64,000 nt of DNA from JACVRW01 sp963811055 (GTDB lineage: Bacteria > Actinomycetota > Thermoleophilia > Solirubrobacterales > Thermoleophilaceae): positions 1-64,000 of the forward strand of contig CAWEPQ010000016.1 of NCBI GenBank assembly GCA_963811055.1. The letters run 5' to 3'. The notes under the pieces are model-generated. The model was not told where the DNA came from, did not search any database, and was given only the letters and a program-made list of their open reading frames with translations. The position numbers and the translations under genes are program-made. How positions within the stretch are numbered: the stretch's first letter is position 1; the number at the start of each line of letters is the position of its first letter. Shown here in pieces: positions 1-7,763 of the stretch.

Positions 1-506
1 AGGCGTACATCGCCCTGACCGCGCCCACGGTGACGTCGTACAAGCGCCTGAAGACGGGCACGCGCAGCGGCTCGAGCTGGGCGCCGGTGTTCGTGAGCTA
101 CGGCTTCAACAACCGCACCCAGATGCTGCGCATCCCGGCGGCCGGCCGGATCGAGGACCGGACCGTCGACGGCTCGTGCAACCCCTACCTGGGCGCCACC
201 GCCGTGCTGGCCGCCGGCCTCGACGGCATCGAGAACGAGCTCGACCCCGGCGAGCCGACCACCGAGCTGAACCTGCACGAGCTGACCGATGCCCAGCGCA
301 CCGAGCTCGGCGTCGAGCTACTCCCGGCCAACCTGCTCGACGCCACTCGCGAGCTCGAACAGGATGACGTGCTGCGCGCCGCGCTCGGTCACACCGGGCG
401 CGAGGACTACGTGGACTACTTCGTCAAGACGAAGCAGGCGGAGTTCGCGGAGTGGCACAACGAGGTCACGCAGTGGGAGATCGACCGCTACCTGCAGCTG
501 TTCTGA
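1..506 (+). CDS. Glutamine synthetase family protein, C-terminal part (gene enters from the left edge)
   Basis: The reading frame is open from base 3 to a TGA at 504-506 with no start, so only about 167 C-terminal residues are visible. The block DGSCNPYL followed by a hydrophobic stretch, DGIENELDPGEP and a Trp/Glu-rich tail matches, nearly residue for residue, the C-terminus of the complete paralogue starting at 7764. It therefore belongs to the same GlnT/GmaS-like branch of ATP-dependent glutamate-amine ligases. The N-terminal metal-binding glutamates lie outside the window, so substrate (ammonia or an alkylamine) cannot be judged. It is convergent with the antiporter gene, with one base between the stops. 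Confidence 0.85.
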   Translation, partial: AYIALTAPTVTSYKRLKTGTRSGSSWAPVFVSYGFNNRTQMLRIPAAGRIEDRTVDGSCNPYLGATAVLAAGLDGIENELDPGEPTTELNLHELTDAQRTELGVELLPANLLDATRELEQDDVLRAALGHTGREDYVDYFVKTKQAEFAEWHNEVTQWEIDRYLQLF

Positions 507-507
507 G

Positions 508-1722
508 CTAGGCGGCCTCCAGCAGGCCCAGACGGCCGGCGAGCCACCGCGCGGGCAGGGCCTGCAGCAGCAGCGTCAGCACGATCGCCAGGGCCACCAC
601 ACTGGCGAACACGTCGCCCTCAGGAACCCCAAGCCCCGCGAGGACACCGACGAGCGCGGCCGGCACGACCCCGGTCTCGCGCGTCCAGCACAGGAAGGCC
701 AGCTCGTTGCGGGTCCAGCGTGCCCCTCGATCCGGCAGCGCGCACACGGCCACCGTGATCGGGCGCGCCACCAGCATCAGCGTTGCGAGCACCCAGAGCG
801 CCGGCAGCAGGTTGTCGCCCAGCTCGCTGAAGGGAATGTTCGCCCCGAGCACCATGAAGATGATCAGGGTCACCAGGTCCGCGAGATGGAAGGCGAACTG
901 GCGCACGTCGTCGATGTGCGGCATGTTCTCCTCCCCCAGCCCCAGGTGCTCCATGTTCCCGACGATCAGGCCCGCCAGGAAGGCGCCGAGGTAACCGCTG
1001 CCGCCGGCCGTGTCGAGCGAGAAGAAGCTGATCGTGACCACGGCCAGCACGGCGAGCGGCGCGCTCTCGCGCCAGATCCCGGAGCGGTCGCTCGAGATGG
1101 CGGCCGCGAGCACCACCCCGGCCACGATGCCGATGACCGTGCTGATCCCCAGGTCCACGAGGAAGTCGCTCGCCGGGTCCGCAACCGAGTGGCTCCCGGT
1201 GAGCACGACGCCGGCAAGCGTGAGCGCCAGGGCCGCACCGGTGGGGTCGTTGAAGGCGGACTCGGCGATCACCGTCTGCGCCAGCTTGGGCTTCAGCCGC
1301 GAGCGCACGAACAGCGGGATCAGTATCGCCGGATCGGTCGGGGAGAGCACGGCGCCCACGAGGAAGGCCAAGTCCCACGGCAGGTCGAACGCGAAGTGCG
1401 CCGAGACGCCCACGACGAGCGCCGTGAGCAACATGCCGGGAACGGCGAGCATCGCCAGTGACCTCCACACGCCGCGCAGGATCGGCAGCGAGAGCGACAG
1501 CCCGCCGTAGAAGAGGATCAGCGACACGCCGAGGGTGAAGATCAGCTGCGCGCCGAGCGAATCGAACGGCACGTCGACCACGTCGAGCGCCGACGAGCCG
1601 AACAGGGCGCCGACCACGACCAGCAGGAGAATCTCCGGGATGCCCAGGAGCGACGCGACGAAGCGAGCCAGCAGCGCGCCCATCAACAGGAGGCTGAGCG
1701 TGAGGAAGATGTCGTCGGTCAT
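508..1722 (-). CDS. Cation:proton antiporter (CPA1/NhaP-like)
   Basis: A 404-residue polytopic inner-membrane protein with about 11-13 hydrophobic segments. It carries the hallmarks of the Na+/H+ exchanger fold: LSPTDPAIL in the middle transmembrane region and AESAFNDPTGAAL, where the Asn-Asp pair is the expected ion-binding site. It would exchange Na+ or K+ for protons across the membrane. There is no C-terminal TrkA/RCK regulatory domain, so it is the short form. The start overlaps the stop of the upstream sensor-like gene by ATGA, so the two are probably co-transcribed and translationally coupled. Confidence 0.9.
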   Translation of the reverse strand: MTDDIFLTLSLLLMGALLARFVASLLGIPEILLLVVVGALFGSSALDVVDVPFDSLGAQLIFTLGVSLILFYGGLSLSLPILRGVWRSLAMLAVPGMLLTALVVGVSAHFAFDLPWDLAFLVGAVLSPTDPAILIPLFVRSRLKPKLAQTVIAESAFNDPTGAALALTLAGVVLTGSHSVADPASDFLVDLGISTVIGIVAGVVLAAAISSDRSGIWRESAPLAVLAVVTISFFSLDTAGGSGYLGAFLAGLIVGNMEHLGLGEENMPHIDDVRQFAFHLADLVTLIIFMVLGANIPFSELGDNLLPALWVLATLMLVARPITVAVCALPDRGARWTRNELAFLCWTRETGVVPAALVGVLAGLGVPEGDVFASVVALAIVLTLLLQALPARWLAGRLGLLEAA

Positions 1723-2363
1723 TCGCGCACGCGGTGGCCCTCGATGGCCAGGCGAGCGATGTCGATGGACGTGACGAGCAGCAGCACGATGACGAGCGCC
1801 GCCCCGAGCCCCACCGCGATCAGCCCGCGGCGCGAGTCCTCACGGGAGTCGTCGAACGCCTTCTCCGTGGCCTGGGCGCCGCGGGCCTCGTAGCGGGCGA
1901 GCTCCTCCGAGCGGAGCGCCATCTGGTCGAACAGGCGCAGCTCCGGACCGAGGAAGATCCGCTTCACGGTCGCGTCGTCGCCTCGCTGAAGCGCCGCGTA
2001 GGCGACGTCGTCGAGCTCCATGAAGCGGTCGAAGCGCACGCCGATCTCGCGCAGCACCCGGGCCTCGTGCCGGTCGGTGAGCTCCCTGCGCGCCACCTCG
2101 AAGTCGGCCCGGAACTGCTCGACCGAGCGCGTGAAGCGCGGCCTCGATGCCCCGTCGTCGTAGCCGTACGCCGTCTGCCAGCCGTTGAAGTCGGTCACGC
2201 CGTACTTCAGGTCGAGAGCCACTGCGCGGCGATCGGCGCGGTCCTGCACCTCGTCGAAGCGGTCGCCGAGCCGCTCCATCCCATTCAGGGCCACCGCGAT
2301 CGTGATCACCGGGCCGATCACCGTGAGCAGGATGGCCACGTAGAGCTTCGCGCGGATGGTCAC
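1719..2363 (-). CDS. Two-helix membrane protein resembling a chemoreceptor/sensor input domain
   Basis: This 214-residue protein begins at GTG. It has an N-terminal transmembrane helix (about residues 6-25), a roughly 150-residue extracytoplasmic part rich in charged amphipathic helices (four-helix-bundle style), and a second transmembrane helix (about 182-203), then ends after a few residues. That is the layout of the 4HB sensor module of methyl-accepting proteins or histidine kinases, but no HAMP, kinase or signalling domain follows. It is coupled by ATGA overlap to the antiporter, so it may modulate that transporter; this role is inference. A truncated receptor is the alternative. Confidence 0.6.
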   Translation of the reverse strand: MTIRAKLYVAILLTVIGPVITIAVALNGMERLGDRFDEVQDRADRRAVALDLKYGVTDFNGWQTAYGYDDGASRPRFTRSVEQFRADFEVARRELTDRHEARVLREIGVRFDRFMELDDVAYAALQRGDDATVKRIFLGPELRLFDQMALRSEELARYEARGAQATEKAFDDSREDSRRGLIAVGLGAALVIVLLLVTSIDIARLAIEGHRVRE

Positions 2364-2380
2364 GCGCGGGCCCCCGCTAT

Positions 2381-2641
2381 ATGGTGGCCGCGCCGATGAT
2401 CGTCTTCGTGTTCACGGGGCAGGCGCCGCTGGTCATCGTGATTGCGCTGCTCATCCTCGTGTACCTCACCGGCCTCGAGCTGTGGCAGGAGAAGGACCTC
2501 GAGTTCCTGATCAAGGCGTTCTGGGTGCTGCTCGTGTTCCTGTTGCACGTATTCGGCTACGCCGTCTTCAGGGTGTGGCTCGCGATGCGCAGGCGCAACG
2601 CGTCTACTCCCCGCGCACCCGGTGGAGGCGGGCGACCTTGA
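2381..2641 (+). CDS. Small predicted membrane protein of unknown function
   Basis: An 86-residue protein with two hydrophobic helices (about residues 6-28 and 46-68) and a basic, Pro/Gly-rich tail. The start could be this ATG or the in-frame ATG at 2396; neither has a clear ribosome binding site. It is divergent from the sensor-like gene, 17 bases away, and its last 38 bases overlap the 3' end of the PucR gene on the other strand. Hydrophobic periodicity and codon use look genuine, but I recognise no family. Confidence 0.5.
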   Translation: MVAAPMIVFVFTGQAPLVIVIALLILVYLTGLELWQEKDLEFLIKAFWVLLVFLLHVFGYAVFRVWLAMRRRNASTPRAPGGGGRP

Positions 2642-4379
2642 GCGCCAGCTCGAGGGACAGCAGGTCCTCCTCGGCCAGGTCGAGGCCTGTGACGCGTTCC
2701 ACGCGCTCGAGGCGCTGACGCACCGTGTTCGGGTGGATGAAGAGGTCACGGGCGCTCGCCGCAACGCTGCAGCGGGCCCCGAGATACCGCTCGAGCGTCT
2801 CGACGAGCCTGGCCTTGCGGCGCTCGTCGTAGACCATCAGCTCTTCCACGGCCTGGCCGTACCGGTCATGCGGGGTCTCGTCCAGCTCGAGATGCACGAG
2901 ATAGCGGTAGGCCCCGAGCTGCTCGTAGGACACGGCGCCGCCATCGGCCGCCAGTGAGCGGGCGATGCTCGCCGCGTCGGCCGCCTCGCGCAGGCGGCGG
3001 CGGGCGCTCTTGGCGCCGCGGTCCACGTCGCTCACACCGACGTTCAGGCCCTCCTCGCGGGCCAGCTCGTCCACCACCCGTGACAGCTCGTCCCCGGTGT
3101 CGTCCGTGGGAAGCGGGATCAGGGCGCGCAGCCCGTCGTGACGGTCGTCGAAGAAGGCGCGCGGGTACGCCCGGGCGAGACGCGCCTGCACGCGAGCGGC
3201 AAGCTCGGGCCACGGCGATCCGTCCGGCCGGCCCGGGGCTCGCTCGGCGTGGAGGAACAGGTGTGGGCGGCTGAGGTCGCAGCGCGCGTCGCCCGCCTTG
3301 GCCTGGGCAGTCTCGACCGAGCCGGCGGCCAGCGCCTCGAACATGTCCTTGACGATGTTCTCCGCGGTGAGGCGCTCGATCAGGGCCGCCTTCTTCAAGC
3401 CGACCGCGGTCTGATTGGCCACCGCCCGGAGCAGATCCGCGTCGTCCTCGGCGAAGCGGCGGCCTCGGACCTCGCAGGCCAGGATGCCCAGCTGCTCGTC
3501 GCCGGCCACCAGGGGGGCGACCAGGAGGCCGTCGTCGTCCAGCTCCGCCGCGCTCCCCCTGCGCATCAGGTCGAGCAGCAGTACCGCGCGGCCGGGTCGC
3601 GGAGTGGCCTCGGGGGCGTCGGGCGGATCCGATCCGGCAAGCACCAGCTCGTCGGCGTCGGGGTCCAGGCGCCAGATCTGGCAGGCGTCGGCTCCAAGCA
3701 GCTGACGGGCGCCGCGCGTCACGGCGTCGTACAGGTCCTCGCGGAGCGTCACGGCCGCGAGCGAGTGACTGAGCCGGGTCAGCGTGGTGAGGGCGTCCAC
3801 GCGCCGCCGCGTCTCCTCGTATAGCTGCGCGTTCTCGATGGCCCCACCCACGAGCGACGCCGTATGCACCAGGAAGTTGAGAACGTCCTCGTCGAACTCG
3901 CGGGGCGCCTCGGTGTGGAGAACCGCCACCCCGATCACGTCGCCTGCGCGCGCGAGGATGGGCACGGCGACCATCGACTGAAAGCGCTCCTCCTCGAGCT
4001 CCGGCACGTACTTCATGCGAGGGTCCGCGAGCGCCCGCTCGCGGATGAACTCTGCTGTCTTCGTTCGGGCCACCCAGCCGGTCAGGCCCTCCCCGCGCGC
4101 CAATGAGACCGTGCCCACGAGGTGCGCGTAGCGCGGCGAGGCCGCGCGCAGGACGAGGCGGTCGCCCTCGGCGAAGTAGATGAAGCAGGCGTTGCAGCCG
4201 GTGGCCTCGGTCGCGATGTCCACGATGCCGCCGAGCACGCGCTCGAGGGCGAGCGACGACGACACCGTCTTGATGACCGCGTAGAGCGTCTCATTCTCGC
4301 GCCGCACGCGGCTGAACGCATCACCACCCTCGGTGACCTGTGAGACCGTCACACGAGCCCTCCTTTCCGTGGCGGGCAT
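2604..4379 (-). CDS. GAF-domain PucR/CdaR-type transcriptional regulator
   Basis: A 591-residue cytoplasmic regulator. Two GAF-like ligand-sensing modules occupy about residues 25-175 and 190-340, a middle PucR-type region follows, and the C-terminus has the PucR helix-turn-helix (SARDLFIHPNTVRQRLERVE). PucR-family proteins often control purine or other nitrogen-compound catabolism. The gene is divergent from the ammonium channel across 140 bases that contain three inverted repeats, one of them touching this start codon. Autoregulation and control of the amt operon are therefore plausible inferences. The effector is unknown. Confidence 0.85.
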   Translation of the reverse strand: MPATERRARVTVSQVTEGGDAFSRVRRENETLYAVIKTVSSSLALERVLGGIVDIATEATGCNACFIYFAEGDRLVLRAASPRYAHLVGTVSLARGEGLTGWVARTKTAEFIRERALADPRMKYVPELEEERFQSMVAVPILARAGDVIGVAVLHTEAPREFDEDVLNFLVHTASLVGGAIENAQLYEETRRRVDALTTLTRLSHSLAAVTLREDLYDAVTRGARQLLGADACQIWRLDPDADELVLAGSDPPDAPEATPRPGRAVLLLDLMRRGSAAELDDDGLLVAPLVAGDEQLGILACEVRGRRFAEDDADLLRAVANQTAVGLKKAALIERLTAENIVKDMFEALAAGSVETAQAKAGDARCDLSRPHLFLHAERAPGRPDGSPWPELAARVQARLARAYPRAFFDDRHDGLRALIPLPTDDTGDELSRVVDELAREEGLNVGVSDVDRGAKSARRRLREAADAASIARSLAADGGAVSYEQLGAYRYLVHLELDETPHDRYGQAVEELMVYDERRKARLVETLERYLGARCSVAASARDLFIHPNTVRQRLERVERVTGLDLAEEDLLSLELALKVARLHRVRGE

Positions 4380-4403
4380 GGTAGCCCCGCTTGCGGGGCC
4401 ACC
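4380..4403. promoter_or_regulatory. Imperfect palindrome abutting the PucR start codon
   Basis: GCCCCGCTTGCGGGGC (4384-4399) is a 7-base inverted repeat with a TT centre. It is flanked by GGT at 4380-4382 and ACC at 4401-4403, extending the symmetry to 24 bases with one mismatched pair. It lies immediately upstream of the regulator's ATG (complement of 4377-4379). It could be an autoregulatory operator or an RNA hairpin in the leader. Confidence 0.45.
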
Positions 4404-4406
4404 CTA

Positions 4407-4421
4407 TGTGCGAATCGCACA
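4407..4421. promoter_or_regulatory. Perfect 15-base inverted repeat TGTGCGAATCGCACA, probable operator
   Basis: The arms TGTGCGA and TCGCACA pair perfectly around a single A. The site sits in the divergent region between the PucR regulator and amt, about 33 bases upstream of the proposed amt -35 box. This is typical geometry for an activator or repressor site. Which regulator binds is not known. Confidence 0.5.
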
Positions 4422-4434
4422 CTCGTCTACCTCC

Positions 4435-4482
4435 AGACCTGTACGGGTCTCCATTGCACCCATCTGTCCAACGGGTTTAGGT
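4435..4482 (+). promoter_or_regulatory. Candidate amt promoter with adjacent inverted repeat
   Basis: AGACC (4435-4439) and GGTCT (4446-4450) form an inverted repeat. Just downstream is TTGCAC (4454-4459), then 17 bases, then TTAGGT (4477-4482), an acceptable sigma-70-like pair. The amt ATG follows with a strong GGGAGGGG ribosome site at 4508-4515. The assignment rests only on hexamer similarity and spacing. Confidence 0.35.
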
Positions 4483-4519
4483 TCGCTCCCGCGTGGCCGG
4501 CCACAACGGGAGGGGATGA

Positions 4520-5956
4520 ATGTTCCACACGTTCCTGGCTCAGGTGCAGAGCCTCGAGGAAGCTGCCCCAGTCGAGGCGCAGACGCTCGACAGCGTGATC
4601 CTCGGCGAGCAGTTCTACTTCTGGACCGTCGTCCTGATGTGGCTCATCCACGTGGGCTTCATGACCTACGAGGCGGGGGTGGCGCGTCGCAAGAACGTGA
4701 TGGCCACGGCGATGAAGAACATCCTCACCATCGCCGCCGTGACGCCGACGTTCTACTACTTCGGCTGGTGGGTCTACAACTGCAACCAGCCCGGCCTGCC
4801 GATCGGCCCGGGCTCGAGCGACTTCACCGCCGCCGCGTGCCAGGGCGGCATCCCCTGGAGCGACACCTTCGGGCCGAACCTCACGAACAACATCAACCTG
4901 ATCTTCTTCCTGGCCTTCCTGCTGTTCTCGTGGACGGCGGCGTCGATCATGTCGGGCGCCCTGCTGGAGCGCGTGCGCCTGTCCGCCTACCTGTTCCTGG
5001 CCGCGATTCTCGGCTCGGTCGTCTGGATCCTCGACGCGGCCTGGGGCTGGAGCGCCGGCGGCTGGATGACGCTGCGGTTCGGGTTCCACGACTCGATCGC
5101 CTCGGGCGTCGTGCACGGCGTGGCGGGAGCCTTCACGCTCGGGGTGCTGTTCCACCTGGGTCCGCGGATCGGCAAGTACACGAAGGACGGGCTGGTGCGC
5201 CGCTTCCGCCCGAACAACCTGCACATCACGCTGCTCGGCCTGATGCTCATCTTCACCGGCTTCTACGCCTTCTACGGGGCCTGTCTCGTGATCGCGTCAA
5301 CATCGTTCCCGGGCTGGGCGTCGATCTACCTCAGCCCAACCACGCTCGGGTCGATCAGCATGGTGATCACCTTCGGCTTCGCCGGCGGGTTCACCGGTGG
5401 CTACTTCGCGAGCAGGGGCGACCCGTTCTGGACCGTTTCCGGTGGCCTCGCGGGCGTGATCGGAGTATCGGCGGGGGCCGACGTGTACGCGCCCACGCTC
5501 GCGTACCTCCTCGCGATGGCCACGGCGGCGCTGTGTGTCTACGTGGGCAACTGGATCGAGAGGAAGATGCGCGTGGACGACGTGGTCGGCGCGGTGGCGG
5601 TGCACGGCTTCAGCGGCTTCGCCGGCGTCCTCTGGGTGGGAGTGTTCGCGGCCGGGTACCCGACCGGCGTGAACAACGTGGACTCGAGCATCTGGGGGCA
5701 GCTGCTCGGGATCGCGACCTTCGTCCCGCTCGGCTTCCTGTCCGGCTGGGTATCGGCCTGGGGGCTGAAGAAGCTGAACCTGCTGCGGGTCCCGCCGGAG
5801 GTCGAGATCGCAGGGCTCGACACGGTCGAGTACGAGCCGGACATCTACCTGCCGGAGGTCGGCAGGGAGCCCGAGCTGCTGGTGGAGCCCGACGGGACGC
5901 TGGTGGACGCCAGGTCGGTCATCGTCGAGGAAGCCCGCGAGCTGGTGAACAGGTAA
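4520..5956 (+). CDS. amt: Ammonium transporter (Amt family)
   Basis: A 478-residue Amt/Mep/Rh channel with about 11 membrane helices that conducts ammonium/ammonia into the cell. The twin pore histidines are at His199 (VVHGVAGAF) and His362 (AVHGFSGFAG). Asp191 lies eight residues before the first, matching the conserved Asp of AmtB. The cytoplasmic tail has an acidic extension of about 50 residues. Unusually, no glnK/PII gene follows. Two tiny membrane proteins come next instead, one 9 bases downstream and the other overlapping it. The start is fixed by the GGGAGGGG ribosome site. Confidence 0.93.
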   Translation: MFHTFLAQVQSLEEAAPVEAQTLDSVILGEQFYFWTVVLMWLIHVGFMTYEAGVARRKNVMATAMKNILTIAAVTPTFYYFGWWVYNCNQPGLPIGPGSSDFTAAACQGGIPWSDTFGPNLTNNINLIFFLAFLLFSWTAASIMSGALLERVRLSAYLFLAAILGSVVWILDAAWGWSAGGWMTLRFGFHDSIASGVVHGVAGAFTLGVLFHLGPRIGKYTKDGLVRRFRPNNLHITLLGLMLIFTGFYAFYGACLVIASTSFPGWASIYLSPTTLGSISMVITFGFAGGFTGGYFASRGDPFWTVSGGLAGVIGVSAGADVYAPTLAYLLAMATAALCVYVGNWIERKMRVDDVVGAVAVHGFSGFAGVLWVGVFAAGYPTGVNNVDSSIWGQLLGIATFVPLGFLSGWVSAWGLKKLNLLRVPPEVEIAGLDTVEYEPDIYLPEVGREPELLVEPDGTLVDARSVIVEEARELVNR

Positions 5957-5965
5957 GGAGACGAG

Positions 5966-6307
5966 ATGCCGGCGATAATCAACAGCGCTCCCGACTGCAT
6001 CACCCACGTGGAGGGAGCCAAGCCGGCGGATGACACCGCCGACTTCATCCTGCAGGCCAACTACCAGGACTGTGCGGGGTTCATGACGTTCGGCCCCGGC
6101 ACGACCTACGGGGACGGGGGTGCCTCCGCGGCCACCTCGTACTACGTCCTGACGTGGTTGGGCATCGTCGTCATGGTGCTGGCGTTCGCCGCCTGGTTCA
6201 TCTACGAGAACCGGCGGCTGGTCGCCTATGTCGCGGCGAACGCGCTGAGCCGCGACACCGGACCGCCACCACAGCCCGGAACACCGTCACTGGGAGACAA
6301 CGCATGA
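5966..6307 (+). CDS. Small single-helix membrane protein in the amt operon
   Basis: A 113-residue protein with a soluble N-terminal half (two Cys, at about 11 and 37), one strong transmembrane helix (about residues 60-82, TWLGIVVMVLAFAAWFIY) and a Pro-rich cytoplasmic tail. It starts 9 bases after amt behind an AAGGAGACG ribosome site, so it is co-translated with the channel. I recognise no family. An accessory role for the channel is inferred from position only. Confidence 0.7.
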   Translation: MPAIINSAPDCITHVEGAKPADDTADFILQANYQDCAGFMTFGPGTTYGDGGASAATSYYVLTWLGIVVMVLAFAAWFIYENRRLVAYVAANALSRDTGPPPQPGTPSLGDNA

Positions 6308-6453
6308 GCCGACAGATCGAGTTCCCGCCCAACCAGACGCACAAGAAGTCGTTCGAGATGGCGATGCTCGCGTTCTCGATCATCTGTGCGATCGTGGTTC
6401 TCGTGATCGTGCTGTTCACGAACATCGGGAACGAGTTCCGTCCCACTGTCTGA
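6304..6453 (+). CDS. 49-residue single-helix membrane protein in the amt operon
   Basis: The ATG overlaps the TGA of the preceding gene (ATGA). The product has a short polar N-terminus with basic residues (HKKSFEM), one transmembrane helix (about residues 18-40, MAMLAFSIICAIVVLVIVLF) and a seven-residue tail. Size and position recall small subunits that stabilise membrane complexes. No homologue is recognised; the translational coupling is the main support for its being real. Confidence 0.65.
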   Translation: MSRQIEFPPNQTHKKSFEMAMLAFSIICAIVVLVIVLFTNIGNEFRPTV

Positions 6454-6532
6454 CGCACTGAGCCCGAGCGCCGCGGGCGCGGGCGCACGCGGCCGGCTTG
6501 TAGACCGCAAGCCGTGGCTACGCGGCGGCTTC

Positions 6533-6814
6533 GTGGTCGTGGTGCTCCTGCTCGCACTCGTGGTATCGCAGACCTGCCAGAAGTCGCAGGTAAGGCTCAC
6601 GAAGGACGACGCGATCGCACGGGCCGAGCAGCAGGTGGACTTCGAGGCCACCAACAAGCAGGTCCGGCTTCTGCGCCAGGGGGTGGGCGCCAAGCCGTTC
6701 TGGATCGTCTCGCTCTCGATTCCGAGCAAGAACGGGACGACGTTCTCCGAGCTGGCGGTGATCCGCATCAACGCGAACACGGGCAAGATCGCCGACATCA
6801 AGGTGCAGCGCTAG
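6533..6814 (+). CDS. PepSY-like exported small protein
   Basis: A 93-residue protein starting at GTG, the first possible start codon in this frame. After an N-terminal hydrophobic segment (residues 1-12) comes a domain with the PepSY pattern: LTKDDAIARAEQQV, a central FWIVSLSIPS strand and a closing VIRINANTGKIADIKV. PepSY modules usually sit outside the membrane and are thought to restrain peptidases or bind ligands. The gene follows the amt operon after 79 bases and precedes the GntR regulator. The family call is from pattern only. Confidence 0.6.
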   Translation: MVVVLLLALVVSQTCQKSQVRLTKDDAIARAEQQVDFEATNKQVRLLRQGVGAKPFWIVSLSIPSKNGTTFSELAVIRINANTGKIADIKVQR

Positions 6815-6849
6815 CCGCCCGCTCCGCGGGGATACCATCTGACTGGCCG

Positions 6850-7677
6850 ATGACCGACGGGGCCAAGTCCGGCGTGGCACCTGCTCCCGAGGCCCGGAAG
6901 TCTCTGGTGGACGTGGCCGAGGACGCGCTGCGCACCTGGCTCGCCACCGGGCGCCACCGCTCGGGCGAGCGCCTTCCGCCCGAGCAGGAGCTCTCCCAGC
7001 GGCTCGGCATCTCACGCGGGACTCTGCGCACCGCCCTCCGCCGGCTCGAGGAGAGCGGCGAGATCGTGCGCCGCCAGGGCAGCGGCACGTTCGTCGGCCA
7101 GGCCGGCTCGTGGACGCTCGACGAGGGGCTCGAGAAGCTGGTGTCCTACACCGAGCTGGCGCGGCGCCGCGGGGTGAAGCTGGAGGTGGCCGAGCTCTCC
7201 ATCGAGGAGCGGCGCCTGGGCCCCGAGCTGGGCGAGCTCTTCGAGCTGGACGCGGAGACGCCCGCCACCACCTTCACGCGCGTGTTGATGATGGACGGAC
7301 AGCCCGGCGCGCGGATGCGCGACGTGGTGCACCCCGGCGTGGAGCTGCCGCCACCGGCTCGCCTGCGGCAGATGCTCGAGCGCGGGCAGATGGTGCTGGA
7401 CGTGCTGCTCAAGCAGGGCGTGCCGGTGGCCTATGCGCGCACGCACGTGATGGCGCGCGTGCTCACGCGCCGCGACCGCGTGGGCATAGCGCTGGGCGTG
7501 ACCGACACCACGGCCGCTCTGGAGATCGAGCACGTGACCTGCACAGCGGAGGGAGCGCCGGTCGAGCGCTCCACCGACATCTTCCTGCCACGGAGCCTCG
7601 ATCTGCACGTGGTGCGCTGGCTCGAGGACGTGCCCCCGGTACCAGCGATCGGGCGCTCCTCCGGGGCCCGGAACTGA
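6850..7677 (+). CDS. GntR family transcriptional regulator (HutC/UTRA type)
   Basis: A 275-residue repressor-type regulator. An N-terminal winged helix (about residues 15-80; PPEQELSQRLGISRGTLRTA and an RRQGSGTFV wing) is followed by a UTRA effector domain (about 100-260, with ARMRDVVHPGVELPPP and AYARTHVMARV segments). It lies just upstream of, and in the same direction as, the GmaS-like gene. A palindrome covering that gene's -35 box begins at this gene's stop codon. Control of the downstream amine-assimilation operon is the natural inference; the effector is unknown. Confidence 0.88.
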   Translation: MTDGAKSGVAPAPEARKSLVDVAEDALRTWLATGRHRSGERLPPEQELSQRLGISRGTLRTALRRLEESGEIVRRQGSGTFVGQAGSWTLDEGLEKLVSYTELARRRGVKLEVAELSIEERRLGPELGELFELDAETPATTFTRVLMMDGQPGARMRDVVHPGVELPPPARLRQMLERGQMVLDVLLKQGVPVAYARTHVMARVLTRRDRVGIALGVTDTTAALEIEHVTCTAEGAPVERSTDIFLPRSLDLHVVRWLEDVPPVPAIGRSSGARN

Positions 7678-7707
7678 TTGGACCAATTCGTGCAATGCAG
7701 GTATAGT
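7677..7707 (+). promoter_or_regulatory. Promoter with operator overlapping the -35 box, upstream of the GmaS-like gene
   Basis: TTGGAC (7678-7683) and TATAGT (7702-7707) are separated by 18 bases and form a good sigma-70-type promoter. The perfect inverted repeat ATTGGACCAAT (7677-7687) covers the -35 box, so a bound protein would block transcription. The GntR regulator encoded immediately upstream is the obvious candidate. Confidence 0.5.
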
Positions 7708-7708
7708 C

Positions 7709-7733
7709 GCCCGGCGTCCGCCGGGCTGGTTTT
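7709..7733 (+). terminator. GC-rich hairpin followed by TTTT
   Basis: GCCCGGC (7709-7715) pairs perfectly with GCCGGGC (7720-7726) around a GTCC loop and is followed by TGGTTTT. It fits an intrinsic terminator for the GntR gene, whose stop is 32 bases upstream. Because it also overlaps the expected start of the next transcript, it might instead act as a site in DNA or in the leader. Confidence 0.45.
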
Positions 7734-7763
7734 CGACTCGGACAAACGGCATAAGGAGAGCGA

